64,000 nucleotides of DNA from Nemopilema nomurai (taxonomy: Eukaryota > Cnidaria > Scyphozoa > Rhizostomeae > Rhizostomatidae). Of the stretch, positions 1 through 11,400 are shown piece by piece. The DNA is taken from NCBI GenBank assembly GCA_003864495.1, contig ML133455.1:62001-126000 (forward strand). The letters run 5' to 3'. A program made the translations under genes and the position numbers. Under the pieces are notes generated by a model that ran no database searches, was not told the DNA's origin, and worked only from the letters and a program-made list of their open reading frames with translations. Positions within the stretch are counted from its first letter, which is position 1. The number at the start of each line of letters is the position of its first letter.

Positions 1-250
1 TATTACTTGTTTGGAGCCTGAAAGGTATCGAAGGGGAGTTGCTTGTTTAGAGAGCCTCATGTGTCATAACCTAATACATGCGTCATACGTTATAGCCCAA
101 TACATGCTTCATACGTCATAGGCCAATACATGCGTCATACGTCACAGCCCAATACATGCGTCATACGTCACAGCCCAATACATGCGTCATACGTCATAGC
201 CTAATACAAGCATCATACGTCATAGCCCAATACATGCTTCATACGTCTTT
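1..250. repeat. 26-bp minisatellite, about 7 copies
   Basis: From about 61 to 247 a unit of 26 bases recurs head to tail; its core reads CATACGTCATAGCCCAATAC followed by ATGCTT or ATGCGT. Copies differ by a few substitutions (TAG/CAG, CCC/CCT/GCC). It lies downstream of the last LRRC56 exon found here, so it is either intronic or 3' flanking. No function is evident. Confidence 0.9.
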
Positions 251-449
251 CTGCACAGCTACCAATCAGCAGCTTTTTGTATGGTCACCGTGTGGTGCAT
301 ATAACGGCCTAATCAACGTGCCTAGTCCACCGTCGCTTTGTATCTTCCCATGCAATAAATTTAATATAGTGGTAATTCGAGTCATCTCAGTTAATAAATC
401 TAATGCAGTGCTACGCAGGTCCATAACTAGAGCCAGGTCGACAACTCAC

Positions 450-3400
450 CGTGTGTAAGGTCGCTGCTGTCGTCCTCATCTAGGCTGCTTTGGCCTTCTG
501 TGCCACTCGCGCGAGCTGCAAAAACCCTCGATTAAGTACAATTTTAACTGCTAAAGGTCTAGGAGCACTGCAGTTAATTCATACAAAGCATCAACCAAAT
601 TCCCTCGGATTTTCAGGATCAATAAAAAGATTTACAAGTAACGCAGATTGGTCAATTACAACCAATCACGCGCTCTGCTTATTACAGAAAATACATGTTG
701 CTCAACCCAGATAAACAAACGAGGTAGTAATCCATTGACTGGCAACTGTCATAGGATGGGCCAACGGGATTACTCCTTAGCTGAAAGGGTGTCAAAGGGA
801 ATCCACAAAGATGCTCCTACGCACATAACTAATTGGTGAAAATGTTTCGTGGTAGAAAATTTCAAAATAGCACAAAATAAACTAATTTTTGCATAGTGCT
901 TTTCGTCTGACGTCCTTCAGAATATACAGAGGTTGGAAAAGGACCAAAAGATGACAATATGATTAGCCAGTTCCGGCTCGAAAAGTACAAGAATATTGTG
1001 AGAAGAGCGCTTGATTGGTTGTCTGAAGACCAATCAGCGTCTACTTCACGCCTTCAAACCTTCATGAGGAGTCCAAGTGGAAAGATGAACTCTTTCTGTC
1101 AACATAGAATAGGATTCCGCACAAAAATGCAGCCAGACTCTAGAGCCCCTAGAAGGAAAGACGTACCGGATTGCATGCTCTCGGGCCTCTTTGAAGGCGC
1201 ATCGGGGCGGTCTGCCGACTCGGGTCCTTGCTGAGCAATTCTCTGGAGAGAACTTCCTGGTCTAGCTCTTGACGACACAGGCCGACTCCGAGACGACTGA
1301 GGCCGATTCCGACTAGACATCGGTCTGACTCTTTCGACCCCTGAGCCAGGCCGTCTACTGCTTGCACTTTCGGGACGGGGGTTCCCTACAAAAAATTTCA
1401 GATGACGCAATTAGTGATGACAAATGACCCTAATGAAAACCATTTTTATTTCTTCTAAAATTTTCATCGATGATGATTATATTTTAAATTCTAAATAACA
1501 ACCGAAAGAGTGATAATATTTTGCAATTACTATGCAAGGAAGTTATTTCATAAATATTGATAACTTAGTAAACAGTTAAAACTAGATTCAGTTAAAAGAT
1601 ATTCCAAAAGGAGAACACCTCATTAGCAAGGTTCTCTTCGGTTGAAAATGTCTCTTGAGACAAATTTGGCTAGTCCCTAATTGTTGTTTACTTCACGGTC
1701 GAAATGTTCGTTCTTTGACACAAAATGCAGAAAGCATCTTGGATATGGTAACACTTCTTACCCGGTGAATGTGTTCACTTGCTGCAAGGACTGACATAGA
1801 AAACCTCATAGACAATGTATTTAAAAGATACCGTTCCATTGCTGCTATGACCACTTCCATTACATTAATGATTAACACCCTTCTTTGCGCCAACTTCTTC
1901 CCAAACGGGGACACATTGCTTAAAAGATTCCCCTGGAATATCTCCTTACCTGCTTCATTTTCACCATCCTCCTCTATGACTGGAAGCGATTTCAGACAAT
2001 CCTGAATCAAGAGAAGATCTTCCCTCGTGTTTTCGTCACCCTTTGGCTTGCACGTGTCGGTCGATCGAATGACATGTTTGCCATTGATGACGTCAAAAAG
2101 GAAGGGCTCATCGTCCAGAATGCGAAGCTGCGGGACTGCCCGCGAAATGGCGGCTCTATAGTCGTAGAACTTCAGATCCTAGACACATATGGAGCCAAAC
2201 AGTTAGGGTTATTTCAAATGCAGGTAATAGACTTGGTTGGTTAATACAAACAAACTACTGTTCCAAATTAAGCCTTAGCTCCATTGTCTTGTTTCTGAAG
2301 GTTATGGTTTGCGAATAAAGAGGGAAAAGAAAATTGACATCCAGCCTTTCTACCTAAATGGCTTTAATGACGATGAAATAAAAGTAGCCAAATAAGAAAC
2401 GATCTAGTATAAACACATTATAAAATTGAAAAATTGATCATGTTAAAATCTGATCAAAGCTCAAAATTTATAAATCCAGCAACTTTTGCCTCATATCAAG
2501 CAAATCCAAGAGTGCCCAAATTTAGTTGCCTGTGTACCGCCCTAGTGGTGCAATCGTTTTGGGACAAAAAGGAATGGCAAAAACAAATCTAATGACAAGT
2601 CACTCTCCAATACAATTAACAACTAGCAATCATAGCAAGCTACTTTTGGTATTAAAAATAGATCCCTGACTCAGTGTATCTGTGAGCCCGCAAGAGGGGG
2701 GCGGATACTTCAAGTGCTGCAGGTACTAGACATGCGCCCTAAATGGGTTACAAGACAAGTAATAAGTAAGTAAGATGACCAACCTGTGGATTCGCATCAG
2801 GTCGCGGGGCTTGTTCCACAGGGTTTCCAGTCAGAGTCAGACTAGTCAGTTTAGAACAGAAGGCCAGAAACTCAACCTGTGCGATATCATTGACGTTGTT
2901 TCTGGAAAAGGAATTTAATGCGGAATGAACATGTTTACATTGCGAAACATCGGGTATAAGGAAATTGATCGAAGATTACCCTTTCGGACAACTACCTTTG
3001 GGGCAGAGACATGCTCACTTCGTCCTTCCGTGTAATAATGCTTTTGTGACAAGTTAAGGAAGAAACATAAAACTAAAGCTAAATATATTCAATATGACAT
3101 GATGGGGAAAAATACCTGAATATGACGTCATCTACAAGCTATTTCCTCATTTCCCAATGTTAAGCACACTATTTTAAAAATGGCATGAAATGCCTCGTTA
3201 TTCAAAAAAAAAAGATTTAGATGTTCGTATTTTGATGAGATATGGCCAATGAAATGCTTTGAGCTTGTTAACGCGTTACTATTTCATGTCCTAGTCCTTA
3301 ATGTGACAAACCAGGATCTTAATGGAGAGGTTTGATGGGGAAAACCCGACGCTCGTGTCCTCACCTGTATATTTGCAAATCTATGAGTATCAATAACGTT

Positions 3401-5970
3401 CTTTTGGGATATATGGTCAAAGTTGAAAACTTTAAAAACAGAATTTTGTGACGTCATCACCTATGGATTTTTAATAAATCAATCACTTTATTTTAGAGAG
3501 CTCTAAATAAATGGAGTACATGATCATGACAGACTGACAGAAAAAGAAATTGCAGGACGAATTGAGTTGATTATTACCCTTCCAAGTCGAGGCATGCTAA
3601 ACTGTCCAGCATGCTCAGTGAGCTGAGGTCATCTATTTCGTTGTAGGCCAAGTACAACTCCTGGAGTTAGAAGAAATGCGCCTTCACAATAAAGACAAAT
3701 GGCAAAGGACAAGGGACAAGGGACAGGGGACAAATAAAATTTCAACACAACGGCAATGGACTGAGAGAAACGTCGACACCAGTCGGCAGCAGTTGAAGAA
3801 ACGATTTTTAAAAGCTTATTAGGCAAAAGTTGGAATTGCTTCAGCACTATCATGGTGACAAAACTTGAAGGATCCTAAGTTGGATCTTACCAAGATTCTA
3901 ACAGAGGATTTCATAGGATTTTGTACATCATACCGCACAATACAATCTTATAGGATCTTACTAGGATACCAATGAGGTTTTTTCCCATTTGTTACCTCAC
4001 TAGGACCCTGATATATGATACTTTTATGATTTTACATATAGTATCTTGTAATCTTACATGATCTTACTCAGATCTCAATAACATTTTATCCTCTGTAGGA
4101 GCTTGTCAAAGCCCTAAACAATTTGGTACAGGATAGGGTTCAAGATTCAAAAGTAATAAAATTTCAACATAATAATGTAGGATATTGTATAAGATAAGAT
4201 TTGTTCAGCATCCTGGTCAAGATATTCCTATTTCTTTACTGATCTTCACTCTGTCTTAAAATATATTTGGGCAAAGAAAAGAATAATTCTAAGTTGCACA
4301 GGATCTTTAACAGTTTTGACATTATAAATGAGCAGGTACCTTCAGAGAACCAAAGCAACTAATGCCATCCAGATCAATGAGACTGCATCGAGGCAGCCAA
4401 AGTGTTGTTAAATCATTTAAACTTGTCCCAAGATCCCTAAAATGGGTAAAATACTAAAGAGTAGAATAATGTACCACCCAGCATAGCAGGTATCTAATCA
4501 AAGCATAAGGACTTTTATTGAAGAGTTTTGATATCAGGGGATCACCTTCTGAGCAACAAATGAGCAAAGCAACTACCTGCCAATTTTTAAAAATCACAAC
4601 TTTTTCCACTGATTCATCAATTCAAAAGAATACTAATTATACATAATGAATCTGCAATAATCATCATCTATTTTATTGGCTGTTAGTTGACAACTAGAGA
4701 TGTAATTGCTGACTTAAACAAAGTTGTATGAGACAATTATATGTTAGAATAAGAAAGAGATTTGTTTTGACATTAAGAATCTCAATAGAAAAATGAAACA
4801 GTTGATGAAAGCAATCAGTTGCTTCTGTAAGATCAGATATGCATACCTGATTGAAGTTATAACACTGTTGGATAATTTAAGTTGCTTCAAGTTTGGTAGT
4901 AATTGCCCTGTAGATAAAGAGGCATTCGTTTGGTGATTTAAGAAAACACAAAAACGAGTTGGTGATGAAAGCAGATTAAGCAATTTTAACCTGATAACTT
5001 TAGTGATCCACCAAGTAGCAATGCATGCCATAGAGTTTGTTCCAAAGCATATTTGAATCATTTTACATGGGTAGCTCTACTCAAAATATGACATCTGTGA
5101 CAAATATGACAAGACTATGTGCATGCTATGTTCTAGAATCTGTTCCAATTTTGTGGATAGCTCAATTGAAAAATAACACTAAATATTTAAATTATTGAAG
5201 TTACAAAAATGATACCAAGGTTTCCAATGCTGGTCTCTGAAGTATCAACTTCCATCTCCAAGGCTGTAACTTCTGAAAGGTTACTTTTACCAGTGATGGT
5301 TTTCTGAAGAACAGAACTCTAACAATCATGATGCAATAAACAAAAAGGGAATTATTTTGATTTACCTTATTATTTATTTATTATTTACTTCACAACTCAC
5401 ATATCATTAGCTTCCTGCTTTTTCATAAAATAAAGTAAATATAGAATGAAATCTGCTAGCATGATACAAACAAAGAATACTGCTGGAAAAAGCTTAACAT
5501 GTTTCAGAAAGTGAGTTAGTCTCAGAAGCAAAACTCATAACAATGGAATAATTATAAATGGCTCTCTTATCAAGGTCCTTGCATGCAGACTTTAAGCCAA
5601 ATTGTTAGAACAGACAGACAAAGGGTCAAAAATATATATTCTATCAATTACAGTAGCAGAGAGCTAGAGAGCCTTTCTTTTAAAAAATTTACAGCATTTG
5701 TAAATAATCTAACTTATGCCTTGCATTGTTACTCCATAGAACTTGTAGCATTCAGAGATTTTTTAGATTTCAAGTCAATACTCAAAGCATACAACTTACA
5801 AGAGATTGAGGGGATAAAAAATCCTCAAGAGCTTCATCACTGTATTCGGAAACTGGATCAGGATTTGCATGTCCACTGTCAGGGTAATCTGTTATCTTTA
5901 CTGAAGAAAGCACTGTTTTATCCATTCCAACGAGGGAGTTCTCAAACAATAACTTACTGCCATTTTCCAT
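450..5970 (-). CDS. LRRC56: LRRC56, leucine-rich repeat protein of cilia (partial, 3' end outside window)
   Basis: Reverse-strand gene for leucine-rich repeat-containing protein 56, a cytoplasmic factor needed for axonemal dynein arm assembly or transport in the known family. Exons, in coding order: 5800-5970, (unplaced small exon), 5216-5272, 4847-4907, 4340-4436, 3578-3660, 2784-2901, 1950-2178, 1167-1385 and a weaker 450-497. All junctions after 5216 keep frame and use GT-AG sites. The first exon starts at ATG 5970-5968 just after an acceptor and contains EALEDFLSPQSL, matching the family's EYLSP motif. LRR core motifs follow: EMEVDTSETSIGN, LPNLKQLKLSNS, DLGTSLNDLTTLWLPRCSL, ELYLAYNEIDDLSSL, LDLEGNNVNDI, LTLTGNPVEQ, then a disordered Ser/Arg/Pro-rich tail (RPMSSRNRPQSSRSRP). 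Phase shows a missing exon between 5800 and 5272; 5565-5589 has suitable codons (ACKDLDK) but no GT donor. No in-frame stop was reached. Confidence 0.87.
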
Positions 5971-6799
5971 ACTACACAAAAGAACAAACAGAAGACATTC
6001 AACATACGTTTTGTTGTGTTAACGCTTCTAGCTTATTTACACATATTTTAAAATAGTTTACAGATATATTAGTTTTATCGTTACTCTGCACTGGTTATCA
6101 GAAAAGTTTCTTCAACTTTCGGATATATCAGGCCTGCAAAAATAGTTTGTCTGAAGTTAGCAGGTTTAAAAGCATCGTTGTTTGCATCTAAAAATAAGAC
6201 TCAGTTTGGCAGTCTGCTCTCTTTTCTCGCAAGGTGTTTGTGATATGCTAGCTTTAGCTCACAGAAATGACTTGCACCTAAAATTAGATTTTTGCCTGAT
6301 TACTGGCGTGTATTCACATATATAGCAATCTCTTCCAGGGTAAAAGACGCCATCAACTTTAAGTTTCGGATTCCTTCATTTTTTTCACAACGCATTGAAG
6401 GCAAAATATTAACATTGCAAAGAACCTTGTGCACTTACTCAATCGATGTCTCTTTGTATCTTCTCACAGTAGCCATTAAATATGAAGACATTAAGTCAAT
6501 TTCCGAACTGAGAAGTGAGCTCCATTCTTCAAATGGGCCTAGTAGATGAAATCAATACACGCCAAAAGATCATGATTTTATTTGCATTTCAATCGTTCAC
6601 TGCGAAATATGCAAGCATATAACTTGAAAATATCAGCGTTGGTATTGCTAAATCCCGATCTTTTAGGAAAAAAGCTTTATAAACAAACACTCAGTCTCCA
6701 AACTCAACAGCAACAGACGCCATCTTAAATCAATGAAATACTTCATGTTAATTTCGTTTGCTACTGTTGCCTAGATGCGAATTATGCTTTGGCAAAATG
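5971..6799. promoter_or_regulatory. Probable shared upstream region between LRRC56 and the plus-strand ORF at 6800
   Basis: The LRRC56 ATG sits on an exon that begins one base upstream of it, so its promoter and any 5' UTR exon must lie higher in this stretch. A divergent ORF begins at 6800. I see no clear TATA box or CpG island. The call rests only on the head-to-head layout. Confidence 0.3.
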
Positions 6800-7039
6800 G
6801 CAGCTTTAGTTCAACAAGAAATAATCAATTGGAGAACTTTACAAAAGGAAAAATTCGAAAGGAGGCCCCGTGTGATTCATGAAAATCGCAGCCTCAGACT
6901 TTATAAAAATCTGCCTATGGACAAAAATAAGCTTTCACCTATTCCAGTGGTAGTTTTTCAATCAGCACTCAAATGTTGTGGTTGTGGAATAATTGCAATT
7001 TCACTGGTAGTAATACACTTGAAATATCACTACGATTGA
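6800..7039 (+). CDS. Possible small ORF, unrecognised (79 aa or first exon of a gene)
   Basis: An ATG in good context (aaaATGG) at 6800 opens a frame beginning MAALVQQEIINWRTLQ, charged and helix-like, with KFERRPRVIHENRSLRLYK next. If unspliced it ends at 7037-7039 with a hydrophobic, Cys-rich tail (CCGCGIIAISLVV) that could be a membrane segment. Alternatively a donor after PIPV (GTG|GTAGTT near 6951) would make this the first coding exon, with later exons before 8450 that I could not identify. I do not recognise the family. The N-terminal half looks more protein-like than a chance ORF. Confidence 0.35.
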   Translation, partial: AALVQQEIINWRTLQKEKFERRPRVIHENRSLRLYKNLPMDKNKLSPIPVVVFQSALKCCGCGIIAISLVVIHLKYHYD

Positions 7040-8449
7040 CATAAATATCCAGCCCCGGGGCTAGTACAAAAATAACTGGGAGACTATAAAATTTGTTGAC
7101 GACACATTGTAAGAGAGACGACACAAGTGTAAATTCTCGAAAAAGCAGTGCCTTCGATAATACCACCGTTTGCCAATGTAGTCATTCTGAGTGAGTCATT
7201 CTTAAAATTTGGTTAGCTAAATGAGGCACGTTTTACCATCTAAAATTCGTTCCTGCTCTGTTTTTTTTACATTTGAAGACCTTTCCGGTTTTTTTTATTA
7301 AAATTCATCATTTTCAACCCCTTTCATATCTACAACATAAAATTCCCTGGATACAACGTTGAGAATATACAGTGTACATCCCGTGTCAAAACACCTATGA
7401 AATGAATTCCCCCTCCCCCCCCCCCCCCCCCCACCAAGTTATTACAGTTGAACATTGTGTTTTGTCAGTCAGAATGAGCTTAAAGCCTTCAATTATTGTT
7501 TTTTATTACCAAGGGTCAAAAAGCAGTAACATCAAATTATCTTTTTGAAATTACTTGAAAACCAAATCTCCTTTGACATAATCGCTCTAACCATGGACTT
7601 TAAAAATGACGAAATCTCACAACTGTTTCAAAGTAGCCATGACAACATCTACATTATTATGTAACTGTATATGTAAACTCATTCGACTTTTTTCACTCAC
7701 GTTTTGGTCCTATTGGGGCAAAAATTATTCGTTTAAATGAAGAAAAATCAACAGAAAAACAAACATTGAGCTAGAACATTTTTAAATACATTTCCGGAAT
7801 TAAGAATATATTAAACCACAGTTCCATTTCATTACTGCAAAACCCTATTCAACATGGCCGCTTGAAATTTTTCGAAAATCGGAAAACCCAAAATATGGCA
7901 TGCTCTAGATAGAGTGTGATTCCATCTATTACTAAAATATTTCTGCTTGTGATACATTTTAGCGACCATTTTGAACGTGGTGGTGCAATATTTGCTCAAG
8001 AAATGTTGTAAAAAACGAGGAATAAATATTGCACATTTACCATACAATAGAAAATCAAGGCACGATTTCAAGTAGAGTTAAATATGAAAGCATCAGCTAC
8101 AGTAAACTATTTCTCCAGCCTCGCGGTGTTGTGCTGTCATAAAATATATAGGATTGGGAATCCGCTTTTACTGACATACTGTTAAACAGGACACCAATCT
8201 AACGCCTTTGGAGTGGAGGATCTAATAGCCTTGAAAAAATCTGCTTAAATTTGGCTAAAAACTGTTCCCACCTTCTTGGCTATGCATTAATTTTTGGCGT
8301 ATCCTCAAATCATGATAATTATCATAAACCAAATATCAAGAGAACCGAAACTCCGATCACTAAATTCTGACAGCAATCGCGAGAGTGAAAATGTCCACAC
8401 ACTTAAAGTCCCATTTCCCCTTCCACGCTTCTAACTAATCGAACTAAGA
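7040..8449. other. Intergenic stretch with poly-C run and one copy of a dispersed repeat
   Basis: No exon recognised. It holds a C-rich homopolymer near 7409-7432, a likely assembly-fragile site, and at 7883-7980 one copy of a repeat whose second copy is in a BCAT intron (10799-10895). The 3' UTR of BCAT should run into its right end. Confidence 0.5.
7883..7980. repeat. Dispersed repeat, copy 1
   Basis: About 97 bases (AAAACCCAAAATATGGCATG ... GAACGTGG) match 10799-10895 with only a handful of differences. The shared tract includes GTGTGATTCCATCT and TTCTGCTTGTGATACATTTT. Copy 2 is bracketed by GTGACGTCA motifs, copy 1 is not. It is probably a remnant of a short interspersed or MITE-like element. 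Confidence 0.8.
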
Positions 8450-11400
8450 TTATGCTCTTGAAGAGGCTTTTTCCTTTTTACTGTTTCCAAAACCAGGATC
8501 AATGACTACAGACCACTCATGGGGCTTCTTTCCATACTGAAAAACAAACAATAGCAATGTTAAATGGTGCCACTGCCAAGCTAGGCATAAGCTCTCTAAG
8601 TATACAATAAATCACGGAGAATGAAAAGCAGGAGAGAAAACGACAGCGAAAATCACAAGAGCCAAACCTGTATTTGCGTGAGCTCGTTGTAGATCTTCTT
8701 GGCCAGATTCGGGCCATTTTCCATCGTTGGCAAGTGAATAAACTATAGAAGAGAGGGCATGTTATGAATGGGTACTATGCATATGAGCAGCACAACCAAA
8801 GACCTACGGCAAGGGGGCTGAAGGGAAGAGGAGTTGTCCCACAGGGTCCAGAAAAGTTGTTAAACTTCCTTTAGACAAAAACATCCTAGGAGGAAAACCC
8901 TCCTCACAAAACAATAGAAAATGTGGGCGTGGCTTAGGTGTGTCCTAGGAGCTTCTATTGTTTTTCGAGTAACTTCCTCTGGTCAGTGGCCGTGCGAGCG
9001 TTATGTTTTCCTAACATTGTTGTCCCAAACATTGCAGATCATGAGGTTGTAGAAGAGGGAGCGTTGTATCATATAAAATGAAAAAGAACAGTTACAGTTG
9101 TGAGAAAGCTTTTTAGGGCCACTAAAAGGTTAGCCCCCTCTGAGCCCCCACCAGCATTGGAGGAATTTGTCTTCTAAACACTTTGGGAGCTACACCTGTT
9201 TCTACGTCACTTCTTAAACTTGGAGCAAAACATTTGAGATGCTAACCTCGTCTTTGTATAGGACCTTATTCACAGGGCACACGACGCAAGCAGTTCCAGC
9301 ACCGAAGACTTCTTTCACCTTGGAAGCAGACAAATGTGAGTTCATAAAGAGTAGGAGGTACACACAAACGCGTAGTAATTTCCCTTAAAAGGGTTATAGG
9401 TTTAAGGATAAACCTCTCGGTAAATAAGAAGGAAATTACCTAAATCGAGCTAAGGTTAGGGCTTCAAGGGGTTTGGGATTCAAGGGGTCTGGGCTTCAAG
9501 GGGTCTGGAACCTAGCGTACTATAGACTTCAGTTTAGCGTAGGCCAGAAATTACTTAGACTCTAATCCCTCGACGTAAATGTATTCTCTCTGTTCAGAAT
9601 TCACGTTTTTTTGATGACATAAAACCATAATGGGCACTGTTTCCACATGCATCTATTAGAATTCAGTTGTTCAAAACGGTGGCTTCCTTCTATAAACCAC
9701 AAGAAGTACACCAAACTATATATATATAAACATAGGGACTTCAAACCACATCCGGGATACCGAAGGAGCTCTAAGCTCATTGCATTCCCGTCTGAAGGTG
9801 GTCTTTTTGACATCTGCAATTCTTCGTTACGACATCTTGTCCACTAAATCAAACCTTAAAGCACATGGAATGGATCTTCCTGACACAGAACAAGGAACTC
9901 TGATTAATGGTTACACTCACCCTGCCTTCTTTGGTTCCCTTAATTAATTCTTGCATTGTGAATGATCTCTCAGATACTTTAAATTCGTTCTGCAAAGCAA
10001 TAGAGTCTACATTTATTTCTGTTACTGTCAAAGAAAATTACACAGGAAGCCAGCGTTAACAGGGCTTCAAAAAGCAACCCCTGTAGTAGAAGGAGTTCTG
10101 GTAAACATTTTCAAACAACAAGTAATCATAAATGACAGCTAGGCCTAAAGCTGGGGACAAAACTGCTGGAAAAGAATCTGAATGTCGAAGTTCCATTCCC
10201 TCTGCCCTTACCCATTGCCTTGTTAATTCCAGAACTGATTTTCGCGTCACACCTGGCAAAATCAGTCCATTCAGAGGTGGGGTGACCAGTTCTTCTTCTG
10301 AAAGGCAGAAATTCAAATGTTGCACAAGACATCGAGGATCCATTAAAAGCGGACAGTACAACTCTCTTCCATACAACTCTCATCATCCCAAGCTACTTTT
10401 AATCCATACCCAGTGTGACTTCAAGTTATTGATTCAATATTCATTATATACAGTACTATATCATTGAGTAATTGCTGTTGGTGGACTTTTGGCAACATTG
10501 GTACACTAATACAAGTTTAGAATGCAGAACAGACAAGATTCAATACTGTTTTCAGATAATCAACAATAATGTCAACAACTTTAGAAATTAAGGACCTAAT
10601 TAAGAACCTATTCAGCCTAAACTGTCAACAAGTACCCCATAATACAAGAACCTCTTTTACCAAACTCTGAAAAATGTCCTTACACGCGGGTTTTTACTGT
10701 ATAAGATAATGAAGAAGATTTCTGTTTGACGTCCAATATCATAGTACTCAATGTCCCTTGGGCAGAGACTGTACACACTTCTGATATATCGTGACGTCAA
10801 AACCCAAAAAATGGCATGCTCTAGACAGAGTGTGATTCCATCTTTTACTAAAATATTTCTGCTTGTGATACATTTTAGCGACCATCGTGAACGTGACGTC
10901 ACCACGCAAGTTGCTACTCTGAACTGAGACTAATAGGCCATTTTCAGAATTTAGAGTAAAACTCGCAATAGCAACTTGAAACAGCCACGTCTTATCTACC
11001 ACCGACGAGTTATTTGTAAAGAAATCTATCATAAAAGCCATAACTAATAGAAATAAATAGGTATAATATTGAAGCAATGAATAATATTTATATTATTGAA
11101 GCAACTTACCACCATTTTCGTTGACCCAATACATGAAAATGTTCATAGTACCCACTTCAGTTACCTGCGCAAAAGACATGATTCAAAATGGAGGCAAAAT
11201 GGGGACATATTTGCAAATTAGGGAATGGTCTCTTAGGATATGGTGATAAGAACCCAAGCAGCCCCCCCTTCCCCCTTCCCTCCGGCCCTCAAAACTGGCT
11301 GGGACCGAGAGATTCCAGCATTAGCAGTCCCTTCATTTGGTTTTTGCCCATGTGTGGGTGGGGCTGTGGATTACTCCAGCTACCCTCTTGCCACTAAGGT

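Noticed and set aside
61..247. CRISPR array
   Set aside because: Short identical units without unique spacers in a eukaryotic intron-rich sequence; it is a minisatellite. The same holds for the other arrays.
5583..6056. 157-codon plus-strand ORF
   Set aside because: It lies antisense over the first LRRC56 coding exon, which has conserved motifs and splice sites; the plus frame has no recognisable content.
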